Source: Holophagales bacterium (lineage in GTDB: Bacteria > Acidobacteriota > Thermoanaerobaculia > UBA5066). Taken from it: a stretch of 61,308 bases of DNA. Positions 46,301 through 53,951 of the stretch are shown here, one piece after another. Position numbers and translations under genes: made by a program. The stretch covers positions 1-61,308 of the forward strand of contig JADKBZ010000024.1 in the NCBI GenBank assembly GCA_016714815.1, read 5' to 3'. Position 1 is the stretch's first letter. Every line of letters starts with the position of its first letter. A model generated the notes under the pieces. The model did no database searches. It was not told where the DNA came from and saw only the letters and a list, made by a program, of their open reading frames with translations.

Positions 46301-46751
46301 GGAGAACGTCGCGGGCATCGCCGGGATGGGAGCGGCGGCGTCCCTCGCGCTGCAGTCTCTCGCCGAGGCGCCCCGGATCGCGTCGCTCCGCGACCGGCTC
46401 GAGGAAGGGGTCCTCGCCCTCGTGCCGGGTGCCCGCCGAAACGGCCCGACCGAGGAACGCCTGCCGAACACGTCGAGCCTCACGCTCCCGGGGCTGCGGG
46501 GCGAAGCGCTCGTCGTCGCCCTCGACCAGCACGGCGTCGCGCTCTCCTCCGGCTCCGCCTGCAAGGCGGGCTCGCCGGACCCGACCCACGTTCTCCTCGC
46601 GATGGGCAGAACCGCGGAAGAAGCCCACTGCTCCGTCCGCTTCTCGCTCACCCGGGAGACGACGGAAGAAGACATCGACGCGGCGCTCGCAGCGTTCGGG
46701 ACGGTCCTCGAGGAGATGGAGACGACGGTCCGGTTCCTGCCCTGCAAGTGA
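43344..46751 (+). CDS. Molybdopterin oxidoreductase fused to cysteine desulfurase, candidate sulfur-inserting ergothioneine enzyme
   Basis: 1135 residues in one frame. Residues 1-~720 are a bis-MGD oxidoreductase: [4Fe-4S] cysteines 15, 18, 22 and 48, likely metal ligand Cys 153 (GALCYVSF), then FVWGANPATDSPP and a C-terminal molydopterin-binding domain (FNSGARPHTDFRS). Residues ~750-1125 are a NifS/IscS cysteine desulfurase: GNPSSLH, NNETGTIQPI, PLP Lys 951 in SAHKLHGPKG and persulfide Cys 1073 in SSGSACKAG. The TTG start directly abuts the egtD stop and has GGGAGG eight bases upstream. Desulfurases are known to sulfurate molybdenum cofactors; here persulfide sulfur could pass to the metal and then to C2 of hercynine. 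That reaction is inference. Otherwise it could be a self-sulfurating formate-dehydrogenase-like or thiosulfate-reductase-like enzyme. Confidence 0.93.
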   Translation: MAEASGAAPWRKTICGICPAGCWVEASVADGRLVEIRPDPSHPLGMICRRGLHAAEIVHSEHRLRHPLRRKGPKGTYDFERISWDEAYDAIVGNLEKIKAESGPETLAIYTGRGSFELSLCDVFQPKGVAVSSASSVLFPFGSPNTMGVGALCYVSFAMIAPHVTMGRMLVDMFTDLENAELLFVWGANPATDSPPLDMLRLEAAARRGAEVVVIDPRKTETAVRTGARWIPIRPGTDGALALGMIGVLVEEELLDETFATRWCHGFDELRAYVQHFRPEVVEQITGVPAETVRDLARRLARARGAAPVMYTGLEYSSSGVQAIRAVLTLFALAGHLDVPGGIGLAMRGTHFPVSRSGHVANPDVSRAVARDRFPVYSHYRGEGHASGLVPAVLEGKPYRIRGLIVQGGSLLTSWPETPVWRETLSRLDFLATIDRQLTADAAYADIVLPATTMFEIDSYMVYGPLFRLREKLIGPVGEARNDYRIMAGLAQRLGYGELYPQSEEELLRYVLDGSGFTLEEVRAAGGTVKIPNPLLEYRKWEKGLLRPDGAPGFDTPTGKFEILSTLLADFGHEPLPKYVEPEEGPLSRPDLAATFPLVFNSGARPHTDFRSQDHGVPGLLRDNPEPSVELNRGDAERRGIAHGDLVEVRTLRGAVPFRARLSDDLVAGAVECSMGGGGPVGPAAWRERNVNELTALGQYDEISGFPVYKSLLCEVTKLEDGDRGAPDPSSSVAARSAPLFATVPASRPARRVELDGNATTSVAPAVRDAMLPYLGVESGNPSSLHLRGRQAREALEEARRSVARLLGVRPARIVFTGGGSESDNLALKGLAFAPRSGRDHVITSAIEHPAILATCRFLSRIGLRVTVLPVDRDGRVDPEALAAVLDDSTLVVSIQLANNETGTIQPIAQLAALAHARGALFHTDAVQAAGKVPIDVEALGVDLLTLSAHKLHGPKGVGALYVRKGIVLEPLVHGGRQEHGLRAGTENVAGIAGMGAAASLALQSLAEAPRIASLRDRLEEGVLALVPGARRNGPTEERLPNTSSLTLPGLRGEALVVALDQHGVALSSGSACKAGSPDPTHVLLAMGRTAEEAHCSVRFSLTRETTEEDIDAALAAFGTVLEEMETTVRFLPCK

Positions 46752-46842
46752 GAGAGGGGAAGGGCGGGAGACCGGGAGACCGGGAGAGACGAAGACCGGG
46801 AGAGACGAAGAAGTCAGGCCACTTCATCGTGCCGCGCGAGTC

Positions 46843-47044
46843 GCGGGCGGGAGGGGTGTCCCACGGCGAGCCCTGCGCCCCGCGACCCGCATCGGCCCCG
46901 CTGCGCGGGCCGCCGGGGCGAGCGCAAACTCCTCGCTTCGCTCGTCAGACACGTGCGCTCGCCTGATCCGGCGGCCTGCTCGTGGAGCCGTGCGGGGCCC
47001 CGCGGGTGCTCGGACGCCGCTCGCGGGACACCCCTCCCGCCCGC
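46843..47044. repeat. 202-bp nested palindrome
   Basis: Outer arms: 20 bp perfect (46843-46862 with 47025-47044, beginning GCGGGCGGGAGG). Inner pairs are in register: GGCCCCGC (46894-46901) with 46992-46999, GGCCGCCGG (46908-46916) with 46968-46976 and GCGAGCGCA (46918-46926) with 46954-46962. The 27-base centre contains CTCGCTTCGCTCG. Either DNA strand could fold into one long hairpin. It may be a terminator complex, a small RNA or a MITE-like remnant. Confidence 0.75.
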
Positions 47045-47079
47045 TCGGATCCCCGGCGAAGCCAGTGGATTAAGGAAAT

Positions 47080-47107
47080 GGGGTCAGGTCTTGATTTTCT
47101 GGTATAG
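47080..47107 (-). repeat. REP-like repeat, copy 3
   Basis: GGGGTCAGGTCTTGATTTTC followed by TGGTATAG. About 30 bases on, GTAGACCAGACCCC looks like a decayed opposite-facing partner. Confidence 0.85.
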
Positions 47108-47372
47108 CTACAGCAGAGCGTAGAGCGTAGACCAGACCCCATGCGTGCGGCCGCCGACGGCGGCTCCCCTAAGGATGGCTGACGCTCGCCGGCCGCGGGT
47201 GGGCGGCGTCTCGAGCCGCCCCGAGCACGCCGCCCCGCCCGCCCAGCCTCGAAGCGGGTCGGCGCGCGGAGCAGGCGGCCGTGAGACGTACCGCCCCGCG
47301 CGCGGCCCCATGCCGAAGCGACGTGATGGTGAAACTGGGGCTTCCCGGTTCCCGGTTCCCGGTTCCGAGCTC

Positions 47373-48113
47373 TCAGCCCCCCCAGGGCATCTTGGGCATC
47401 TCGACCGCCTTGACCGGACCCTTGATCGCCGACGTGGCGCCGGAGCCGGAGTCGATGAGGCGCGACTCGATCGTCCCCATCGGCTTGTCCTTGTCGCTGG
47501 TCGTGACGGTCTTCTCGTAGAGGCGGCCGAACGGGACGGAGTCGCTCATGCAGATCTCGGATTCGGTCGTCCCCTTCATCCTCATGATGACGAGGTTGAT
47601 GTCGAACGAGCCCTTGAGTCCGTACTTCTCGCCGATCTTCCCGTTGGCCTCGCAGGGGCCGAGCGAGGTGATGGCGGCGCCGTAGTCGACCTTCGAGGCG
47701 AACGCGGCGGTCACCTGGCCGATCATGTCGGCCGGGTACTCCATCGCCTCCTTGCCGTCCTCCTGCATGATCATCTTTTCGACGTACTTCATGTAGTCGA
47801 GCGCGTTCTTCTCGACCTTGAAGTCGGTGTTCAGCCGGTACTTCAGGGTCGTCGGCTTTCCCTTCGTGCCCTCCTTCGGGACCATTCGCATCTCGAACCA
47901 GACGCTCGCGCCATCGCCTTCGAGGCGCGACATCGTGACCTCGGACTTCTGGACCTTCCCCTTCGGGTCGGTCGAGGTCTGCTCGTATTTCACCCAGGTG
48001 CCGGGCCTGGTGGCGTTGAAGTAGGCCTTCTGGAACGTCGCGAGGTCGGCCGCGGGGGCCGACGATCCGACGGCGAGGAGGAGGACGGCCGAGAGGACGG
48101 GAATCCGCTTCAT
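47373..48113 (-). CDS. Secreted protein of unknown function
   Basis: 246 residues with a signal peptide ending APAAD. The mature protein is beta-rich (PGTWVKYEQTSTDPKGKVQ; MSRLEGDGASVWFEMRM) with Cys near 157 and 191 and a loose resemblance to LolA-like periplasmic domains. GGAGAG precedes the ATG. It is 68 bases downstream of the POT transporter gene and may be co-transcribed with it. Confidence 0.8.
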   Translation of the reverse strand: MKRIPVLSAVLLLAVGSSAPAADLATFQKAYFNATRPGTWVKYEQTSTDPKGKVQKSEVTMSRLEGDGASVWFEMRMVPKEGTKGKPTTLKYRLNTDFKVEKNALDYMKYVEKMIMQEDGKEAMEYPADMIGQVTAAFASKVDYGAAITSLGPCEANGKIGEKYGLKGSFDINLVIMRMKGTTESEICMSDSVPFGRLYEKTVTTSDKDKPMGTIESRLIDSGSGATSAIKGPVKAVEMPKMPWGG

Positions 48114-48181
48114 CGAATCTCTCCTTGGGCGGGCCGCACCCGCCGCGATCCGGAACGATGCCATGGCCGGGGCCCTTCTGC

Positions 48182-49666
48182 CTACGCCGCCGCCGGCTTT
48201 CTCCGGCTGATCAGCACGCCGCCGACGCCGAGGGCCGTCAGGATGGTCGCCTGGACGAGCGTCTTGTACGAGACCTCCGCTCCGCCGAAGAGCGCCTTCC
48301 AGAGGAAGAACGCGCCGAGGACGGCGAAGAAGCCGTACAGGCCGATCATGATCACGCGCGCCTTCGCGGTCGCCTCGGGGGTGTCGAGCGCGAAGGCCCG
48401 GTTGTAGAAGAAGAGGCCGACGACGGCGAAGACGTCGAGAAGGACGAAGAGGAGCCAGAAGTTCCGCGCGGCGAGGATTCCCTCGGGCGTTCCGACGAGC
48501 GGCTTGAGCCAGCTGCCGTAGAGCTCGCCGCCGAGTGAGGAGCCGATGAGGCTTCCGAAGACGCCGTAGAGGAACGCGTAGCCCATGTAGACGGCCTTCT
48601 TGTCCTGCGGGGCGACGAGGCCGACGTAGCTGTAGTACTTCGGGTGGGCCGTCATCTCGCCGATCGAGAAGACGGCGATACCGACGATGAAGAGCCAGAC
48701 GTTCTGCGCGAAGGCGAGGCAGAGGAAGCCGAGGGCGCCGATGGCGACGCCGCCGAGCATCGTCGGCAGCGGCTTCAGGTTCTTCACGATCCGGCTGACG
48801 AAGACCTGCAGCAGGATGATCGTCCCGCCGTTGATCACCGTCACGAACTCGGCGTCGAACTTGAACGGCAGGCCGAGCGAGGCGAAGACGGCGTTCATCG
48901 GCGCGGGGTCGATGAAGTCGCGGAGGAACCAGAGGACCGACCCGAAGTTCTGGAAGTAGAGGATCCAGAAGAGCGAGTAGACGACGATCATCAGCATGAA
49001 CCGGGCGTCGCCGAGGACCATCGCGGCCCCGTGCGCCACGTCGCGGAAGCTCTTCGTGTTCTCCGGGCGGGGCGGGTCCTGGAAGGCGAAGATCGTCGGC
49101 AGGAACATCAGGGCGACGTAGGCGGACGAAGCGAGGAAGACGTACCGCCACGAGAAGCCCTTGAGGATCGAGACGACGAGCGGCGCGAGGAACGCGCCGA
49201 TGTTGATCATCCAGTAGTAGATGCCGAAGCCGAAGCCCGAGTTCGACTCGTTCGTCGAGCGGGCGATCGTCCCCGAGATGATCGGCTTGAAGAGGCCGCC
49301 TCCGGCCGCCATCACCAGGAGCGCGGCGAAGACCGCGGCGTAGGCCGACATGTACCCGGCGGCGAAGTAGCCGGTCGAGAGCATGGCGAAGGCGACGAGG
49401 AGCATCCGCCGGTAGCCGTAGCGGTCGGCGAGCGCCCCGCCGAGGATCGGCACGACGTAGTTGCAGGCGTAGATGAGGCTCTGCAGGAACCCGACCGAGC
49501 TCTCGCCGAACCCGAGCCCCCCGTCGGCCGTCTTCGCCGTCAGATAGACGGCCAGGACGGAGTTGAGACCGTAGTAGGCCGCCCGCTCGAAGAGCTCCAT
49601 GACGTTGGCGACCCAGAAGACCTTCGGGAAGGACCGGAGGAGGCCTGTCGGCCTGGCTTCGCTCAT
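48182..49666 (-). CDS. POT/PTR2 proton-dependent peptide transporter
   Basis: 494 residues with 12-14 membrane helices. ELFERAAYYG near residue 24 matches the POT signature ExxERFxYYG, whose Glu residues couple protons. GGALADRYGYRRMLL and a later GEMTAHPKYYSYVG also fit. It imports di- or tripeptides, or sometimes nitrate or other solutes. TATCAT lies eight bases before the ATG without a Shine-Dalgarno, suggesting a near-leaderless mRNA. The M1, M50-like and C1 peptidases encoded nearby would fit a peptide-use neighbourhood. Confidence 0.92.
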   Translation of the reverse strand: MSEARPTGLLRSFPKVFWVANVMELFERAAYYGLNSVLAVYLTAKTADGGLGFGESSVGFLQSLIYACNYVVPILGGALADRYGYRRMLLVAFAMLSTGYFAAGYMSAYAAVFAALLVMAAGGGLFKPIISGTIARSTNESNSGFGFGIYYWMINIGAFLAPLVVSILKGFSWRYVFLASSAYVALMFLPTIFAFQDPPRPENTKSFRDVAHGAAMVLGDARFMLMIVVYSLFWILYFQNFGSVLWFLRDFIDPAPMNAVFASLGLPFKFDAEFVTVINGGTIILLQVFVSRIVKNLKPLPTMLGGVAIGALGFLCLAFAQNVWLFIVGIAVFSIGEMTAHPKYYSYVGLVAPQDKKAVYMGYAFLYGVFGSLIGSSLGGELYGSWLKPLVGTPEGILAARNFWLLFVLLDVFAVVGLFFYNRAFALDTPEATAKARVIMIGLYGFFAVLGAFFLWKALFGGAEVSYKTLVQATILTALGVGGVLISRRKPAAA

Positions 49667-49745
49667 GGGGAGGGATGATAGACGGAGGCGGGACGAGGAC
49701 CGCGACCGGATCGGGAGCGGCGCGCGGCCGCCCCGCCCGCCAGGC

Positions 49746-50171
49746 TCAGAGCGGGTCGATCCGTTCGATGCCGGGGAAGCGCTCGAAGTCGCGGTCGGTG
49801 GAGCAGATCGACGCGCCCTGCTCGAGCGCCATTGCGGCGAGGTGGGCGTCGGACGTGAGGTTCCCGGCAGTCCCCGTGGCTCCGAGGAGCGTGCGCAGGA
49901 TCTGCCAGTGCCCTTCGCCCGGGGCCACCGCGCGCGCGTTGGGCTGCGCGAGCCACTCGTCCACGAAGGCCGTCGCTTTCTCGGGGGAGAGCGGCCTGCG
50001 GAGGATTCCCGGTCGCGTCGTGACGCGGAGGAACGCGAGAAGGACGATCCAGGCGAAACCTACGGGAGCCGTCCCGGAGAGCGCGCCCTCGAGCCAGCGG
50101 CGTGCGGCGCGGTGGTGGTGCGAGTCCGAGTCGATCGCGTAGACGAGGACGTTCGCGTCGACGAGGATCAC
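49746..50171 (-). CDS. vapC: VapC-type PIN-domain toxin
   Basis: 141 residues. The PIN acidic residues are visible in MILVDANVLVYAID, in the mid-domain FVDEW and SDAHLAAMA, and in STDRDFERFPG. VapC toxins cut tRNA or rRNA using a metal held by these acids. The GTG start overlaps the antitoxin stop (GTGA), as usual for vapBC. The target RNA is unknown. Confidence 0.93.
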   Translation of the reverse strand: MILVDANVLVYAIDSDSHHHRAARRWLEGALSGTAPVGFAWIVLLAFLRVTTRPGILRRPLSPEKATAFVDEWLAQPNARAVAPGEGHWQILRTLLGATGTAGNLTSDAHLAAMALEQGASICSTDRDFERFPGIERIDPL

Positions 50172-50434
50172 TTCCTAAGCTCCAGCTTCCGGGCGATCTC
50201 GCGCTCCTCGATCTCGTCGGCGAGCGCCAGTGCCTGGTCGAGGTCGACGCCGGGAAGGACGCCGCCGAGGGAGACGGGTTTCAGGCGGTACCGCCGCGCG
50301 GGCCGCGCCTTGCGCGCCTCGAGGCCGGCCCGGAGCGCCTCGTTGACGACGCTCTTCAACGGCCGGCCGGACCGGGCCGCCTCTTCCTTCAGGGAGCGGG
50401 CGACGTCTTCGTCGAGCGTCATGGTGGTTCTCAT
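50168..50434 (-). CDS. vapB: VapB-type ribbon-helix-helix antitoxin
   Basis: 88 residues. The N-terminal ribbon-helix-helix domain (RTTMTLDEDVARSLKEEA; SVVNEALRAGL) binds DNA, and the C-terminal tail should wrap the toxin. It is first in the operon, overlaps vapC, and has a palindrome 13 bases upstream for autorepression. Confidence 0.93.
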   Translation of the reverse strand: MRTTMTLDEDVARSLKEEAARSGRPLKSVVNEALRAGLEARKARPARRYRLKPVSLGGVLPGVDLDQALALADEIEEREIARKLELRK

Positions 50435-50446
50435 AGAAGCACTTTA

Positions 50447-50472
50447 GCATCATCATGAAGGCGCGATGATGC
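50447..50472. promoter_or_regulatory. Operator palindrome of vapBC
   Basis: GCATCATC (50447-50454) and GATGATGC (50465-50472) form a perfect 8-bp inverted repeat with a ten-base spacer, directly upstream of vapB. A -10-like TAAAGT on the minus strand (about 50441-50446) abuts it, so bound VapBC would block the promoter. Confidence 0.75.
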
Positions 50473-50600
50473 CGAAACGGGCCCCGTTCCCCGGTCCCGG
50501 GAATACGGGATCGATGAGCTGAAGACCCGTCGGCGCGGCTTGCGGCAGAATCCTCCTCCCGGCCCCGACTTGTCCCGGGCCGGCGTGAAAGGGGATCCTC

Positions 50601-52375
50601 ATGGCCCTCGTAGACCCCCACTCCTACGCCGACGACGCCCAGCCCCGGACGAAGCACCTTCGCCTCCACCTGGCGGTGGACTTCGAGAAGAAGCGGATCG
50701 ACGGGCGGGCCATCCTCGAGCTGGCCTCCCCGGCGGGCGGCCCGATGGACCTCGACACGAAGGGGCTGACGATCGTCGCCGTGACGGCGTCCGGCGGCGG
50801 CGAGGTCCTGTTCGACCTGGGGCCCGAGGACCCGATCCTCGGCCGGCGCCTGAGGCTGAAGCTTCCCCCGGGGACGACCGAGGTCCTCCTGCGCTACTAC
50901 ACGGCCCAGGATGCCGCCGCCCTCCAGTGGCTCGACCCCGCGCAGACCGAGGGGAAGAAGCACCCCTACCTCTTCAGCCAGTGCCAGGCGATCCACGCGC
51001 GGTCGATGGTGCCGTGCCAGGACACGGCCCGCTTCCGGGTGACGTACCACGCGGAGGTGACCGTTCCCGAGGCGCTCTCCGCCGTCATGTCGGCCGGGCC
51101 CTCGGGCGTGCTGAAAGGGAAGGGGACCCGGACGTTCCTCTTCGACATGCCGCAGGCGATTCCGACCTACCTCCTCGCGCTCGCCGTCGGCGAGCTGGAG
51201 TCGCGCGACCTCTCTCCGCGCGCCCGCGTCTGGGCCGAGCCGGCGACCGTCGAGAAGGCGGCGTGGGAGTTCGCGGGGGTCGAGGAGATGATCGTGAAGG
51301 CCGAGGGGCTCTTCGGCCCGTACGACTGGGACCGCTACGACATGCTCGTCCTCCCGCCGTCGTTCCCCTACGGCGGCATGGAGAACCCGCGGATGACGTT
51401 CCTGACGCCGACGCTCCTGGCGGGCGACCGCTCGCTCGTCGACGTCGTCGCGCACGAGCTCGCCCACTCCTGGACCGGGAACCTCGTCACGAACGCGACG
51501 TCCGAGCACTTCTGGCTGAACGAGGGCTTCACGGTCTGGGCCGAGAGGCGGATCCTCGAGGCGATCCACGGCGAGGAGGCCGCGACGCTCGGCTGGGCTC
51601 TCGGGCAGAAGGCGCTGGAGGACTCGATCGCCCGCTTCGGCGCGGACTCGCCGCTGACGAAGCTCCGGACGCACCTCGAAGGATCGACCCCGACGACGCG
51701 TTCTCCTCCGTGCCGTACGAGAAGGGGGCGCGTCTCGTCGTCCTCCTCGAGCGGACGGTCGGGCGCGCTGCGTGGGACGCCTTCCTCGCCGACTACATGA
51801 AGACGTTCCGGTTCCAGTCGATCACGACCGAGGAGTTCTTCGCCTTCCTCGAGCAGAAGCTTCCTGGTATCGCCGCGAAGGTGAACGCCGACGCGTGGCT
51901 CCACGAGCCCGGGCTTCCGGCGAACGCCCCGGTCTTCCGGTCGGAGAAGGCCGAGGCGCTCGCGGTGCTCGCGGAAGGGTGGGAGAAGGGCGTCCGGCCG
52001 ACGAGCGAGCAGATCGCCGGGTGGAACGCGTCCGAGACGCTCCTCTACCTCCAGCACCTCCCGCGGAAGCTGTCCGAATCGGACTGCGCCGCCCTCGACG
52101 CGGCGTTCGGCCTGATGGGGAAGGGAAACTACGAGCTTCTCGTCGAGTGGCTCGTGATCGCCTCCGGGAGCGACTACGAGCCCGCCTTCGGGAAGATCCG
52201 CGAGGTCCTGTCGAGGGTCGGGCGGATGAAGTACCTCCGGCCGCTCTACACGGCGCTCGGCGCCACGGAGCGGACGCGGGCGCTGGCGCGCGACATCTTC
52301 GCGGCCCAGAGCCCGTCGTACCACGGCCTCTCGCGCCGGGTCGTCTCGGGGGTCCTCGAGAAGTACGCCGGCTGA
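50601..52375 (+). CDS. M1 aminopeptidase, leukotriene-A4-hydrolase type, with one frameshift
   Basis: About 591 residues after restoring one base missing near 51681-51684 (CTCGAAGGATCGACC). It has GGMENPRMTFLTP (exopeptidase loop) and HELAHSWTG with Glu 308 (zinc site His 285, His 289, Glu 308). The C-terminal helical domain read after the shift begins IDPDDAFSSVPYEKGARL. Length and the GGMEN form match LTA4H-like cytosolic aminopeptidases. AAGGGG precedes the ATG. The gap is probably a sequencing error because both sides are intact and conserved. Confidence 0.92.
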
Positions 52376-52376
52376 C

Positions 52377-53051
52377 GTGGCGGCCGTCGTCCGGCCCGGG
52401 TGGAAGCGGCTCCTGGTGCCGCTTCTCCTCGGGGTCGTCGTCTATCTCTTCTGGTCGACGATCTTCGTCTGGCCTCTGAGGCTCTTCGTGGTCCTCCTCC
52501 ACGAGGTCTCTCACGGTCTCGCGGCGGTCCTGACCGGCGGGCGCATCGTCTCGATCGAGCTCTCGCCCCAGGAGGGAGGGCTCTGCACGAGCGCGGGGGG
52601 CTGGCCTTTCGTCATCTCCTCGGCGGGCTACCTCGGGAGCGCCCTGTTCGGGGCGTTCTTCCTCGTCCTCGGCGTGGGCGGAAAGCCCCGGACCCACCGG
52701 ATGGCGACGGGCCTTCTCGGGGCGGCTCTCCTCGCCCTCACGCTCGTCTACGTCCGCAGCGCCTTCGGCTTCGTGTACGGCCTCGCCGCCGGGGTGCTCC
52801 TCCTGGGCGTGGCCCGATGGCTTCCCGAGGGCGCCTCGAGCTTCGTCCTCCGCCTCCTCGGCGTCACGAGCCTCCTCTACGCCCCGTGGGACATCGTCTC
52901 CGACCTGATCCTCCGCTCGGTCCCCGCCAGCGACGCGAGCGCCCTCGCCCGGATGACCGGCATTCCGGCGCTCGCCTGGGGCGTCCTCTGGCTGGCCGCC
53001 TCGGTCCTGATCGGCCTCGCGGCGATCCGCCGGATAGGGGTCAGGTCTTGA
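52377..53051 (+). CDS. M50-like membrane metallopeptidase
   Basis: 224 residues with six or so membrane helices. HEVSHGLAAVLTGG in an early helix is the HExxH zinc motif of the M50B-like group; a partner Asp may be in the late PWDIVSDLI. The GTG start is one base after the aminopeptidase stop. The last four residues (Gly-Val-Arg-Ser) and the TGA come from the REP-like repeat at 53037. No substrate is known. Confidence 0.85.
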   Translation: MAAVVRPGWKRLLVPLLLGVVVYLFWSTIFVWPLRLFVVLLHEVSHGLAAVLTGGRIVSIELSPQEGGLCTSAGGWPFVISSAGYLGSALFGAFFLVLGVGGKPRTHRMATGLLGAALLALTLVYVRSAFGFVYGLAAGVLLLGVARWLPEGASSFVLRLLGVTSLLYAPWDIVSDLILRSVPASDASALARMTGIPALAWGVLWLAASVLIGLAAIRRIGVRS

Positions 53052-53099
53052 TTGTCTACCATAGCCCCCGGCTATAGTAGAAAATCAAGACCTGACCCC
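53037..53099. repeat. REP-like repeats, copies 4 and 5, as an inverted pair
   Basis: Two 30-bp arms (53037-53066 and 53070-53099) face each other across CCC and pair at 28 of 30 positions. The left arm begins GGGGTCAGGTCTTGATTGTC. The stop codons of both convergent genes (53049-53051 and 53085-53087) lie inside the arms. The pair should also act as a bidirectional hairpin. Confidence 0.93.
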
Positions 53100-53951
53100 T
53101 TCCTCCTTGTTGTACGCCCAGGTGAGGCTGAGGGCGAAGAGGGCCGAGCCGACGCCGAGCGCGGCGTTCCAGGGGGGCGGGGCCGAGAGGGCGAGCCGGA
53201 TGAAGACGGTGGCGACCGTGAAGCCGGAGTTGCGGAAGAAGACGGCGTAGGTCGTGGAGTAGCGGAGCGAGACGAGGACGATGAGGACGTCGCTGAAGAT
53301 GAGGACGGTGTAGAAGCCCGCGAAGATCGAGAAGGTCTCGAGGCCGGCGAAGTACCGGTGCGCGTCGACGGCGCCGAGGACGAGGAGGGCCGCCAGGAGG
53401 AGGAGGCCGATGGTCTTCTTCGTCGCCACGAAGTCGGACTGCTCGGCCGAGTCGGACGTGATGGGGCGGTGGCGCTGGGCGCGGTAGAAGGCGCCGAGGA
53501 GAAAGAAGACGAGGAGCGCTCCCGTCGCGTCGGAGGCCATCGGGAGGAGGCCCGCGCGGACGTTCTCCCAGGCGATCGGCTCCCCGAACTCCTTGAAGCC
53601 GTGGAACGTCTCGCGGAGGAGGATGAGCGAGAAGATCTCGAACTGCTTTCCGAGGGAGTCCGAGAACGAGTGGCTCAGGCTGAAGATGAGCGAGACGACC
53701 TCGAGGAGGAGGAGGAGCGTGAAGGCGGTGTCGACGGCGTAGAAGTGGCGGACGGGAATCCGGCCGCGCAGCCCGTCGGGGAGGACGCCCAGCCGCTGCA
53801 GCTCGATGAGGACGAGGGACGCCGCGAAGCAGCCGACGAGGAGCGTGCCGACGGCTCTCTTCGCCCTCGGCGACTCCCATCCCCTCTCGAGTGTGTCGAA
53901 CAGCCGGACGAACGCCGACGACGCCGCACTCCCGGGAGCGGTGACCGTCAC
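53085..53951 (-). CDS. Multi-pass membrane protein of unknown function
   Basis: 288 residues. Seven or so hydrophobic helices (TLLVGCFAASLVLIELQ; AFTLLLLLEVVSLIFSL; IGLLLLAALLVLGAVDAH). A middle motif reads LLRETFHGFKEFG, and the C-terminus ends Gly-Val-Arg-Ser inside a REP-like repeat. GTG 53951 overlaps the stop of the C1 peptidase gene by four bases (GTGA), so the two proteins are probably partners. No family was recognised. Confidence 0.8.
   Translation of the reverse strand: MTVTAPGSAASSAFVRLFDTLERGWESPRAKRAVGTLLVGCFAASLVLIELQRLGVLPDGLRGRIPVRHFYAVDTAFTLLLLLEVVSLIFSLSHSFSDSLGKQFEIFSLILLRETFHGFKEFGEPIAWENVRAGLLPMASDATGALLVFFLLGAFYRAQRHRPITSDSAEQSDFVATKKTIGLLLLAALLVLGAVDAHRYFAGLETFSIFAGFYTVLIFSDVLIVLVSLRYSTTYAVFFRNSGFTVATVFIRLALSAPPPWNAALGVGSALFALSLTWAYNKEEGVRS

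Larger units (their letters stand above)
46752..47372. other. Gene-free, repeat-rich interval between convergent genes
   Basis: 621 bases with no credible gene. It holds in order: tandem ACCGGGAG-type repeats (about 46769-46812), a 202-bp nested palindrome (46843-47044), a REP-like repeat (47080-47107), a 9-bp hairpin (47201-47209 with 47227-47235) and three tandem CCCGGTT units (47344-47364). Short open frames here have no start signals and follow base composition. Confidence 0.75.

Noticed and set aside
46843..47044. CRISPR array or tRNA in the palindromic interval
   Set aside because: There is no regularly spaced repeat-spacer pattern, and no cloverleaf with a CCA-end or T-loop motif was found.
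46752..47372. Small frames in the repeat-rich interval as genes
   Set aside because: They have no Shine-Dalgarno, read through palindromes and repeats, and encode Arg/Pro-rich nonsense.
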